Below are positions 1 through 13,500 of a DNA stretch of 64,000 bases, one piece after another. How positions within the stretch are numbered: position 1 is the stretch's first letter; every line of letters starts with the position of its first letter. The stretch is from contig NC_051130.1 of NCBI RefSeq assembly GCF_014839805.1, positions 8,432,001-8,496,000 of the forward strand, in the 5' to 3' direction. Source of the DNA: Manduca sexta (taxonomy: Eukaryota; Arthropoda; Insecta; Lepidoptera; Sphingidae). The translations under genes were made by a program, and so were the position numbers. The notes under the pieces are model-generated. The model ran no database searches and was not told the origin of the DNA. It worked only from the letters and a program-made list of their open reading frames with translations.

Positions 1-1415
1 TATAGGTCGTGGGAGTTAATTTTACCAAAGAATAGTTTGACTGAAATTGCAATAAATGATATTTTCAATTTCTTATGTATATTCGGTTATTGTAGGCGTT
101 TATTGACTGAATTTTGACGTTTGAAATAACTAGTAAATACTATACCTATAATTAAGATATAATGTAATCGATTACGTACTAATTAGTTAATTTTAGGATA
201 CGATTCTAAAGCTAGTAGAAGATGAAGTTGTAACTGTAAGCCTTTTTTATGTAGGCAAATGACACGAGACTTGATTTTACTTCTATTATGTTTAAAACAC
301 TAACAGCGGTACCAAAAATAAAATCAATATTAATGATATTTTTAATTTCATCAAATCAATGGACTTTATCTATAAAAGTATACCCAAAACCTGAATTTCC
401 ATAACAACAAAACACATAATATTTCATATCAGATCAAAATTTATCCCATCGCATCAACATCTAATATCTTGATGTATATTTAGTTATCCTTACTAAACTA
501 TCTTCAATAAAAAGACTTGCATAACTAAAAACTCTAAAACCAAATAATTATACCATAATAAATATCAGCCCAATATAAAATTGTTCCGACATCAAAGAAA
601 GGGCTTCTAGATAAACAGAGATCAGCTTTACGTTCATTTTACGTCCCCTCTATTCAGCAATACATTAATAACTTGTATCATGTATGTAGCTTAAATGAAC
701 TGAAAGCCATATCGATTTGCATACGAGTCATCTCTCACTATTCGGCAAAGTTATCGCTTTAATATCGGGCTTGTGTCAATTGGCACAACTTGAGCTGGAT
801 ATTGTACCGTTATCGATTTGTATGCGGACGGTACTATTAGACTAGAGTTATCTACATCCCAATATCATTTATAAATCATATTATCGTTGTGGATGATCCG
901 CACACACTAATTGGCGAATCTATCTACGGCTTTCATATGACTGACATGGGTGTAGCACATGCGTATTTTTTATCTACGGGGAGTTCGGTTGTAATTGATT
1001 GGCCTTTTTTATGTGAACGGTACTCTATGATTCTTTCAGTTTTAAAATATTTTTAGCCTGTGTATAAAAAAGTTATAACCGGACTCAAAAGGTCTGCCAT
1101 GACGATGATTTGCGGAAAGTAAATCTGCTTTAGAAATTTTAAGGGTAAGAACGCAAAGTCTACCTATTTCCAATCGACCAGCATGGTAACGGAAATTGCG
1201 TTACTTCTTCTTAATTGTAGAGGTAGTCTACACCAACTTGTGGGACATGTTAATGAAATGGTTATTAATTTTTACTTACTGCTCCCATTCGTCGTGATCT
1301 ATGCGCCGTTTTTATATATTAAATAGAGCTAACATAAGTAGAACCCTCGCATTAATACATGGATAATACAATTTGAACCTAAACACGCATTACCTATAGC
1401 ATAAAATGTACTCAC
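1..1415. other. Go-alpha intron 4, partial
   Basis: AT-rich sequence downstream (on the minus strand) of Go exon 4. I see no open frame with coding character, no RNA gene and no clear repeat. Confidence 0.6.
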
Positions 1416-1576
1416 TATTTGGCGGAGTCGTTGAGCTGGTACTCGTTGGAGCGTCCGAAGCACTCCTGGACTCCTGCGTCTGCCCAGAGCCTCTTCATTG
1501 CGGCGAGCAGCTCCTCGCTGAACGGCTCCGTGTCCTCCATCCGTTGGATCACGTCGAACACCATCTTACCATCGCT
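1416..1576 (-). CDS. Galphao: Go-alpha exon 4 (helical domain)
   Basis: This 161-bp exon encodes [20 protein letters not shown], then [20 protein letters not shown] and [11 protein letters not shown], and ends in a split Tyr codon (TA|). The acceptor is GTTACAG and the donor is TA|GTGAGTA. It is GC-richer than its flanks, as expected for conserved coding sequence. The following exons (linker and switch I/II) are outside the window. Confidence 0.95.
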
Positions 1577-4500
1577 CTGTAACAATCATCAACATTATAT
1601 ACTGCTATACATGTCTACGCATTTTACTGAAATAAATTATATCAAATTGAGTGAATAGGGATTGAAATTGGTTTTGTAATGGTTACTGAATTGGCTAAAT
1701 ATCTTTAAAGATAAACAGTAACATTTTTTTTATTATTTTACAATCAATTAACACAATTCATTTACAAATAAAAAATATTACCTACATTAACAACAAACCG
1801 TTCATACATTATGCCAATGACGTGAACCATTCCATGTCAGAATCCAATGCGTTTTAACGAGAGTTTAGTGACCCGGCATCTTGAAGCACATGCGCTAATC
1901 CGATTAGCAATACGTTTAGCGCACCCGCCACCGACAACCGTAAGCTTTAGTTACGCAATTTCACTTGCATGCGAGATAATAAAGAGCATTAACTTTCGAT
2001 GCTTCAATATTTCTGACTCATCTATTTATAAAATGAGAGATATCATTGTGACCGTCAATGAAATCAAATCAAGCTGTGAAAAATGCACATTCCTAAACCT
2101 TATTCAATTTTCAATTTTAAAAATGGAATTCTCTTTTACCGTTATGCTAAACCTATAATCCGTATTATAATTGTATTCATGTCTATTTAAAGTATTATTA
2201 TTACAGTAGCAATGCATAAAATCGTTCCCACCCCTGCTATACAAACACAGGAAAAACCCGGCGAACTCGCGAGTAACTATAATTCAAACGTTATTTTAAA
2301 CTAAAAGGTGGGTTTGTTTTGTGGCACTGCGGCATGAAATGTCATGTAAAAAAATAAATACGCCATACAGTGAACTGTAGGCGGTTGCGGCAGTCGGCGG
2401 GTTTTGTGAAATATGCTCTTACTAGCGTTTGCTCGCGGCCCCGCCCTCTTGAAAAAGTTTTTCCGGGATTGAAGTCGCGCTTTGTTTCCCTAGGTTTCAA
2501 AGTAGCCTATGTCCTTCGCGGGGCCTCAAACTTCCCTATACCAAATTTCATCGAAATAAATTCAGTTGTTTAGCCGTGAAAGCGTAACAGATAGACACAG
2601 TTACTTTCGCATTTATAATATAAGTATGGATTATGATGGGTAGTGCGGCGTGGTTCGCGCATGCGCCACCCCGCCCGGCAGCGGAGCCCGGCACCCCACC
2701 CTGTGCCGTCAAACACCCTATCCTGTAACTAAATGCGTGCATTGCATATTCATTTAACACATTCAGCGACCATTTGGTAACGACCCAAAGCGGATTACAC
2801 ACTCGCGGTTTTCGGCCGACCGCCGCCGCGTATATCGCTGTTGCGAAATTATTCGCACGTAATATTCTTTAAATTATTCTTCAACACTAGAATTTACCCG
2901 TAATAAACGATACAGTAATTTTTGAATGTAACTGGATTATGTGCTAATTAGTTAATTAACAAAAGGTAATTAAGAAACAAAAAGTTTATCTAGATTCCGG
3001 TACAAAATTTCAAATTATAGTGATAAGTATTCAACAAAATTAATCCTAAATCTAATCCAATTAATTAAAAGCCAATACAATACTTATTAATGAGCGACTA
3101 ATAATACTCTAATAATGTATAATAGGTAAAAAATTTGGATGATCTTAATCGATGTCATACCTTGAACAATCACGGTAGAGTTGCTCAACAAAATCGCTTA
3201 GACTTTGATATTACATAAAGAACTTATATCCGCTGATATTTCGGTTTGTTTTATCAACATAAGGAAAGAGATAGGACGCTTTGTAGTCAGATGGAATAAC
3301 ATTCGCAATACACATGCATAGCAGAAGATCCAAGAAACATCGTGACTTGCAAAAAGAAAGACCAGGGTAAGACTTGATTGAAAACTTGCGCAATGATAGT
3401 GAATAATTAATTAAATATTATACCTACTTACTTTTAAGTTTATAGAATTTTGTTTTATTTTAATCCGCTAAACAAACTGACTTACAAAATTGTATTAAAA
3501 ATTGCCAGATATTTTCTATGCATAAATATTTACCAAAACAATTATAACCAACTCATATCTTGACTGATCAAGATAAATATTCGATGTTATCATTGCCTCT
3601 GACTCCGGTTATTACTCTGCTATTTTATTTCAAAGCGTTTGAATTCGAACTCAGCGGCGAATGCTATCATCGTGGCCTGTACCTTAATATGATAAGGTAC
3701 ATAATATGACGGATGCATGCTTGAAGGGTTAGATTGACAGTGCCATTTGCTCGCTGACAACGCAGTGTGACTCACTCCCTGATAATGATATGCAAAGGCA
3801 ATAAAAGAGGGAAGCACTAGACAGATTGTGTAAGTTATAGGCTAATAAAGCAACGTGCGTGTTACGTCACGTCAAGCCAATATAGACTTAGATCGATCAA
3901 AACTGCTAGTGTGTTCATACTACTTTATACCAAATATTTATTACGGGCGTTTTCATAATATCCATAATTCTTTATTGGGAAAAATATATCTCTAAGTAAT
4001 ATTATTGCAAATAGGAATGTCATAATTTCACAATATTTACAATACATAAAACAGAAATTGAACCGTGGTTCTAAAATATATAATGAATAACCGCAACTGC
4101 GTTAAAGAAAATAAATGACGCAAAATTATTTGATGAATAAACATGAAGTGTGCGGAGAGAGCGCTAATGAGAGAGCCACCTTACGGCCGGGCGTCTGCGA
4201 CACAACGTTAGCAGAAGGACGCGAAGAGTATACAAGTTGATACTTACGCTTTTTATTCGTGTACTCAAAAGTACAAATAAAAAATAGTCCCTTTTAAAGT
4301 TTGGATAGACACATTATCATATAAATGAATGAATTTGATTTTACTAGTATATCAATTCATTTTCTGTAGCAACCCTGGCACGTCATCCTGCGACATCAAT
4401 TAACACTGTTTTCAGCTCATTGTGTAACCAGTGACGTCCGAGCTCAGCATTTCACCTCTACAGGTGGAGGCGGCGGAACTGCGATAACGTATCGCACCAC

Positions 4501-7500
4501 ATACCAAAATGGCTTGTTTTATGTACAGATAACATCGGGACCATTGAAGGGACCGCGCCGACATCAACTCTTCACAACATTATCTATGAACATAGTGAGT
4601 TTACATACGATAGTCGAGAAGTTCAACCACAGCTTGGAATATAAAATCGAGTATAACGTCATCTGTTATTCTGAACCGGAAATGGAATATATGAGAAGTG
4701 ATCGATATACGTCAAACATGTAAAATATCAGTCAGACCTCTTCTGTTTTCTATAAATTGAAGGTAAATTGTATTAGGTCATAAAGAGTTAAAACAAAACA
4801 ATTGATAGCATTCGAATATCCCTTGCAGAGTCAATAAATAAATTAAGCAATATTGAAGCCAAAGATATACTACATTTAATGACGCGAAATATAAAATGTG
4901 CAAAAACGAACCGAGGAAAATCGCATTGAGCCTCTACAGAGAGAATTTATAAACAAATACGGCATGGTATGGAGGCGGGGTAATGCAATAAGCCGTGGAG
5001 CGGAGTGCACCGCCTCCGGAATACACCGAGGCACTCTCATGAATAAAGAATACGCTTATTGATCTTTGTACGGCGAACATAACGCCGAATCGAAACGTGT
5101 CGGCTGCCATGTTCAACTAGGGAATTCTGCACAAATACTACTTACTCGGTAACCTTTGTAGAGCTACTTTATAATACAAAAGCCAGACAAAGCTTGGACA
5201 GAATTCTCAATACGCTATCAATATTCAGATTTTAAAAATCTAGAGAAGTTTCAATCGGATGTATGACCGGTAAGAAATCGCTTCCTAGTAGAAGAACTAT
5301 TCATATCTATATTATCTAAAGTTATTTACGTACCAGAACAAACTTTACCATTTAATACAATCATATTAATTTTCTTTAAATTTAATCCTAAACAAGTAGG
5401 TGGCATTATATCATAATTTTATACCTACTTAAAATTTTACTGTCACAGCCCATTTTTTCCAACAAGGAATTAAAAAAGCTCTATGATCGCTACACCAGAG
5501 TATGTTTACGATGCAGTCGGCATCATAACATTCCGATGTCCATTAGAAATTTGTGCGTAATCTGATTGGCCCGTACGCGGAAGGGAACGCTCACTTATTC
5601 AGCTTTTAGTACACCAACCACACATTATTTTAATTACCGTAAAAAAACAGTGTGTGAATGAGAATATATGAAATGAAACACAATTTCAAATGTCTCGACG
5701 ATGTAAAATTGATAAATGGTCGATTGTATGCCATGACGACAAAAACGCATATAATTTTGAATTATCACATTCATTCTTGCTGGTTATGCTTATTAAAATG
5801 CTTTAATGTTTATTTATTAGGAACATTAACAGTTCAAGTCCTAATCTATGTACATTTTAAATAATCATTATTTCAAATTTGATGACGTTATCTCGGTCTT
5901 TATGTAGCGTTTTTGTAACTATTTAGAAACATGTTTAAAACTCAAATAGATACATGGTGAAGTGACGTGAATTGTCATTTTTGACGAACCCTCTTACCGG
6001 GGCCCTTATTCTGTATGATAGTGTAAACGCGTAACGCGGCCGTGTCATGTTATCTTCGAGAAATGTGTGTGGAATGGTATTCTGTAAGCCAAATTTCTAT
6101 AGTCCTAAACATGATGCGTTGTGTTACATGCTTGTTACACACTGTCAAAATAACGTGCGGGATAGAGAATAAGGTCCCAGGTAGTCCCGGGGCCAACTAA
6201 TTACTGAAATACCAAATCACTACCATGGACATCAACATGATCACCAGATATTTTTCTTCCTTTTATCCGTCTGCAAATTATAATACTGGCGACAGTTACC
6301 TCTCGATCCTTATTGCCATAGGTGATGCCCAAGTTGGGCATGGCGCGCAAGATGGCGACGAGCGATTGAATAGTGTTGCTGTACACAACCGGCCGATACT
6401 GTTTGAAGTCTTCATTTGTGAAGCCACTTTCGTGGATAATTCTGTTGACAAATGACACAAATTAAGAAATGTTTGCAATAAGGACTTACAGCTAGCTAAT
6501 GCAGATTTGGACATGAAGCCATGAACGAAATGACAATGGCCAAACGTTTTAAAAATCATGACGAATTGTACTTTATGTTCTCGGATTATATCTACTTTTG
6601 TAACTTAGTGTTTTGCATTCGTCAGCACTTTAATCTTACTCAATCGTTCTGATCATTTTTTTTACTACGTTCTGTTTTGCATCACAATATTTACTAACAA
6701 CAGAAATCATGATTAACTATACAAGAACGAGGTGCGCATCAGTGGCTGCTGGCTTCCCTTTCGTAATTAATGTAAAGTCTAATTATCATTAGAACGATTT
6801 CCAGACCGCATTTATGCAAATTATTAGTAGTAGTATCTGTAAGTTGAGTCATGGTTACTTGAGAAAATTTTATCCTTCACCACTACGCATTACCTGTAAG
6901 AACTTTCAAACAAAGATGACATTTCTATTCTAAGAAATAGTCGCACTTTTTTTCGATGTTACAAAGCGTGATTACACAAAATATTACGTATGCCTCGTAC
7001 GATAAAATTAATAACATAAAGCACTTTTAGATAAACTCTTGCACCCTCTCACTTTAGTTATTTGCTTTGTCAATTTGTAGGCATACAAACGAACACATGC
7101 ACAAATTCATAAAAGCGATTTTATATTTCAATTAATCGTGGCAACTAATTATTTGATCCAACATTTTCCTGAACATAAAAAGCCGTAGTTGCTATAACAA
7201 AGAGAAGCCTAGTGAATCATCGTGTATGTGCAAATTACCATTTGTATCATGTTTGCTCTCTCTGTATTTGTAACCATGTTTTACTATGAAGGGAACAGTG
7301 GAAAATTAGTTTGCGGTTACTGCAGCTGAGTTAGTAGCATTTTATTCATTTCATATTATTTCATTCATTTTATTATGCGCTAAAGACTTTATAATCTTTT
7401 GTGGTGGTGGATATGAAATCCCCTTGGACGGAACAAACATTTTCCACAGGCTAATACAAAATACTTGGAATATTTTATATGTGGAGGGTTATAAAATAAA

Positions 7501-10500
7501 TATTGACATTTTAATCCAAATATTCAAGAACAATAATTACAGTAGTAGGAAATGATAACAAATATAATTGAAAAATTGATTAAAACAAGATAATCGATGA
7601 ACGACGAAATTAATAACGAGCAACAATTACATATAATTCGCGTTGAAACAACTTGATTTACCGAATTGAGTGAACAGGTTAATAAATGAAGTAAACACGG
7701 CGATTACTCAGCGTTTGTTCTCACGTGATTCATAGTTCAATTGCATTGGTAGCTAACAAACAGTCCTACACCTACTCTTCTTTATAATAAATGTTTTATG
7801 TTATTATTTTATACAAAAGTATGACGAGACGAGAAGCACGCTTGAATTTTCACAGCGCAAACTTGAACTTAAAGCGATGGCTTTTTAAGACAATTTATTG
7901 TTGCTAAAGTTTTACTATTTTTGGGCATCATTTCTTAGTACAATCACCATTGTATTCAGTAAAAAAATATATTGATGCTTTGAATGAATTAGACCTACTC
8001 CACTGCTTCGAAATTACAATGGTTTGCTTCTGCAGTTCTTAATACGTATAATATACTTGCATATGTACAATATTATGTCCCTGCAATTATATGTTAGTAT
8101 CCTAAAATGAATACCTACAAATTTTTGGTCAGTTTAAAATATACGCGGATTACACTGCACCGGAAATACGTCTAATATCTCCGAACATCAAAGACTCTTT
8201 TAGCTAAACATTTGACTGTGAAACATTAAACTTTTTTTAATATTAAATTTTAATTTTTATCTCCAAGATCAGCAGGAATTGCCCGCCCGATCAGACATTC
8301 AAATTGTATGTACATAAATAAGCGAGGGCACTAGGCTCAAAGACAACTAAAAACTTTAATTTAACTCGTAAGAAATGTTTCCATTTACAGCATATGTTAC
8401 AAAATTTGAAGCTATTTGTACGTCTTTAATTAAAAAAAAAATAAACAATAATCAAATAAAACTCAGCAGGTCAAATTATATAGTAAAATATAAGGGAACT
8501 ACGCTATATTTAAATGAGTCCCGATTAGAAATCATGCTCGGAAGGTAAAACTATATATTATCTTTAAGTTGAGCTTCGTTCGACGTGAATCGGACCCAGC
8601 GGCAGCACTTAGGGTTCAATGTAACTCGAGTATCGGTATCGACTAGTCATTTCGTATCGGAAGACGCGTCGATAACATTATCCATAAAGCATCGATCAAT
8701 GGAAAATCGATTATTCACATCATCAATCAATACTGAGATAGGAACATTGTCATTTTGAAAACTACATAATATGTATTTAAATCATATTAAGTTATTTCAT
8801 ACAGCCCCAATTTCAAGAACAACTTAGTTAACGAATTGGTCTAAGTCAAAAATGTGTGACATTTATAAAATTAGAAACATCTAATCTCATTAAGTCAAAC
8901 AAGCAATGTTCATACAAGAATCGTTATTTCTATAACTGGCGTTACATTCCGCCGACAGCATTCCTGTGCCGTATTGATTACAATGTAACATTTTTCGAGA
9001 ACGTGAACAATGGCGAGTCGCCCATGCGCGTGCGATGCACTGGCTGTGAAACGTTCCGACGAAACCAAAACATTCACTGAGTTTTGCCAGATATGATAAG
9101 AATGTTCAGCACGCCGCGACGGCGAGTGCTTTTATTTTACTTTCCTTTCCATGCACTCGCATTTCTAAATGTGAAATAGGTGCACATATTTCAGGGGTGT
9201 TAACAATGGTTTTAACAGCAGTCTATGGTCAAACTTTCAATACTTTTAGGTACACAAATTTACAAGGAAAATGTGTGTATGCGATTCATAATTGATATTA
9301 TATTGGGAATATTAGCGTGCTTCGCATTGCCACTGTGAGCCAGATAGCGTGCGCCTCTATAGAATATTTTGACGTCAAGCATCTGGTGTTGCATAGATCT
9401 TTCGCATCCGGGACGCGAAATGACGTCACCATCGGCATAGAGTGTGGAAATGTTATAGGCGCCAGTCGCGGTAACAAAGAAACAAATGTTTAAAATATAA
9501 ATAAATATTATAATTAATGGAGTATTGATTCGTATATTTCAATGTTACAATACATCGTTATAATTGCTCCGGATTTGTTATGAACAGCATTGCGGTAACC
9601 TAGCGCATTTACAGCTGGTTTTTAAACTTCGCTGTTGGGGCTGCTACGAGTAACTTAAGTACAAACTGTCAAGGGCCAGATTAATAAGTGCCATTGAATG
9701 TTTTGCCAGCTGGGCCTGCGACAATATCGCCCTGATGACGTCATGACGTTCATAAACTCATGCGTAAGAGCGTTACTCACGTCGCGTCGTTGCGACGTGA
9801 CGGCGGTCGTATCTTAGAAACCAGAGAATCAATTAACCAATCACGAAACCACATAGCCTTGCTGCTCGTCACTATAACAAGGCCAAGAGTCATCCATTTA
9901 ACATTCTACACTGTATTCTTGTGCAAATATACAAGCCCTTTTACTTGCAGTGGCACGCGGAACGGACGATGTTCTAAGCAGACATTGCAATTGGCATCTA
10001 ATTTTAAAAACATCTGTTTAGAAAAACACACAAACGAATGTTTGTAAATAAACACGCGCATCAAACGGATTATACAAATACGTTACAATCAATGTGAAAT
10101 ATTACTTAATGACAGATATTATTATCTTGAGCCGATATATTCCAAGTCGGCACCGATATCCTCGCTAATCCCTTATCGCCGAAATGTAAAATGCTTGTTG
10201 ACAAGTCGTAGATAACAAATGGGTTGATAGCGAACAATCGTATCGCGCAGATTATAAACAATATTGATTAAATATTATGTATACGATAGGTTGTTAATAC
10301 CGTTATCCGTTGTCTTTTAACATTAGACGTGCTGTGCGGACTTTTCGTCGTAGTGGTATGTCGTGTGGAGCTGTAATGTTGCGCAACTCATAAATTTAAC
10401 ATAAGCGAATGACGCGCCAGTTCGATTTTTCTATAAATTCCTATAAATGAAAGTAGGCCGCGAGTGCTTTCGTACTGTACATTTAATTATTCACGTGCAA

Positions 10501-13500
10501 CAAACAAGTTTGTGTTGGACGGCACCGTTCGTGTACTTACTTCATTTGTTTCACTATAGTACTCTTGCCCGACTCGCCAGCACCTGAGAACAAAGGAAAC
10601 ATAATATAAGAATAACGATCGATTATTCATATTGGTCAATTACAACGGCAACGCAAACCATCCGAGGCAGACGGACAATTTCATTATTTTCGCGTCTAAT
10701 CTTTTTGGTATCCAGTGATAATTCTGCCTGTGAATGCAGCGCAACGTTAACATAGCCCGAAGTTATATTTACGAGCTATAATTAACTTGATATTATCGCA
10801 ACTATTCTATTTGAGCAAGAGCCGACCACCCTGCCGATTGCTATATTGTTTACTACTAGACGGACAGGAGATCAAGAGAGCATCAGATAACACCGTAAAC
10901 GAAAGTGCAGCGCAATAGGGGACCGGACAGGTATTACCAAAAAATCAGAAATTCAGTTTAAAGTAAAGTTTGTAATATTAAAAATATTATCTCATATTTG
11001 TTTTTGTAAAAGAGTTGTGATTTTTATTTTTAAATCAATAAATAAAATACAATAATTATAATATTTTTAGTCTATTCTTTACGGCAAATGAAACACCAAT
11101 CACGGCGCATGACGTCACACGTGGGTAAAATGTAAACAAACAGACGTCATCTGGATGTCATACCGCGTTGTGTTATTTTAATGCTTTAAATGTGTTTTTT
11201 GACACAGAACTGCTCTAATAATCACTTTGATGTAAGTAAATAAAAAATAGTGTTTCGGTTTAAAATAAATCGATGAATATTTCAATTAATTAAATCATTT
11301 GTACACCCAGGGAGGTTATGGTTATGAGATGTATTTATTTATGTTTTAGCTGCCACATGATATGGAATAGAATATTTATTTATATAGAATTCTGGTTGTT
11401 ACACAGTAACCTGAGATTGCCTGAGATTAACACGGTCTATGCAGTGTTGCCAGATCATAATTTCTCTTTACCCCAGGATTATTTGGAATTTAAAATTTTA
11501 CCCTTAAATCAATCATAAATAATTCGGTACTTTTTTTTATATCCTTATCTATGCAGACGCCACTTCTTTCTTCACTTCCACTTCAATAATTATTAATTTA
11601 ATTATCTCATTTTATTAGGAACAACTAGCTGTACACGAAAATTGTATTGAATAAAAAATTATAATTGTTTCATGGCCTACAATTTTTGTAGGAAACATCT
11701 TTCTCTAAGCTCAATATTTATTACAATACCGTGAAACAATAGCTTTAATACATTAACTCGTAGAATTACCCTAAAAATTACCCTAAAAAAAATACCCTGC
11801 TGATTTAGTTTTACCCTAAATCTAGGGTAAATAACCCTAATCTGGCATTATAAAATCACTGTTTAAATGACAAGACTTGTCAAGTTGCTTTATCCACGTA
11901 TGACGTCACACGAGACGAAATGACATAATGTAGCGTTTGCGCGGGAATTATAGCTATTTAACATTTAGGCATGGTTTTATGTACTTTTTAAGCATTATTT
12001 GTGCAAAATACTATTTTTCTTGGCTATTTATATCCACAATGATCAATTTAAAACACCTTCTGAAAATTTGTCCGGTCCCCTATTAATCGATTACCTAATG
12101 TGGCCGAATGGACAGTTTTAAAACATGCAAATAAATTCACGAAGAAACTGAATTCATTCCACGTTGAGTATAAAAGATGTGTGAGCCCGGAGCGTACATC
12201 GGCCGACCGCCGCAATAAAACACGCAATGATATAAAAACCATTTAATTATCCGCCTAAATGTAAACCGTTCCAGTCAACATTATGCACGTCTCGTTGGCA
12301 GAGTGAAAATAGCGTGGAAAAATAAATTGATCCGTTGCCGTGTGAAACCTTTGGTACGGGGTCATATAGGGGCTAACAAGGTTACAGAATAACTACAACA
12401 CTTCGCACGCTTTAAATATCGATTTAAAACGACACCGCTTATAAGGGAGGAGACTCGGAAACATCATTACGTTTTGTAAATAATCAAGTCCCGAAAAAAG
12501 TTTGATTAACTAGGTAAATGTCAAGGTCTACATAAAAAGGGGGACACGTGCAATCAGACATTTCTAGTTGAGGAGTAATGTGTTTTGTTGATTTTTAAAA
12601 TAGCTAGTTGAAATATAGGTACATTCTCTATCATAGCATAGTGAGTAAAGGGAACTAAAATGAGCAGGGACTCCAGTGTTTATTGGTTTATGAGACAAAA
12701 AAAACAAAAAACATGTATGAATCAAACGCATTCCAAAAAGATTTCAATTGGGCATGACCTCCATTGTACACCTTAACAAGCGAACACAATGCACGTACGT
12801 TAATAAACTAAATGAATTAGTTACGTGGGAGTAGCAAAATGAACTATGTCAAATACAGGTTCCAAGTATCACGACCCCAGTTGCGTTTAATTGGCTCGCC
12901 AGGCGAGAATGGCCGATCTCTGACCCTTCCCGATACATAAACTCATACTTAGACAGGCGCAGAGCTGATTGATAGTGTACACTGCGACTGTCCATTCAAC
13001 ATGCGTCTATGAATGACAAAGAGTGATTTTTGTTGTACTGGACTCGTTAGAATTGGATTTTTATAGAAAATGCTGAAAATATGGCAAATCTTGCAGATGA
13101 ATTAGATTCAATATGGTCTGAATATTTAGAAAATAATTATATATACGTAGGACAAGTCGGTGAGCGACCTTTAAGTATCAAAGTAACGATAATAGAAAAA
13201 AAAAAATATTTTATAGGGATTTCCGCAATCATAACGACGATATGAAAATTCAAAAGCCAAGTTGATAAGCTTTACTAGTTTTCTGTAACATTTTAATATT
13301 TTACGTCACACGAGTCGGCACAATCCCCTTTTTTAACATATTTGACTATAATGAAGCTCTACATTATATAGCCTGCAACGTACTCATACGTAAACACGCA
13401 ATCACACATAAATGCAGTCTACGTAAAATGTCGGATTTCAACTTCCGCACGGGCAAAGTCACGGCCAAAACTAATCTCTATAATAATTACTGGTACAGAA

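Larger units (their letters stand above)
1577..6299. other. Go-alpha intron 3
   Basis: About 4.7 kb of AT-rich intron. It holds one retroposon-type repeat (2415-2632), a GC-rich patch of about 90 bp just beside it (2640-2720), and a foldback element near its 5' end (6000-6178). Small open frames here lack coding character. Confidence 0.6.

Noticed and set aside
2640..2720. GC-rich patch in Go intron 3 as a promoter or exon
   Set aside because: It directly abuts a retroposon copy and has no conserved frame or splice sites. Probably part of a repeat.
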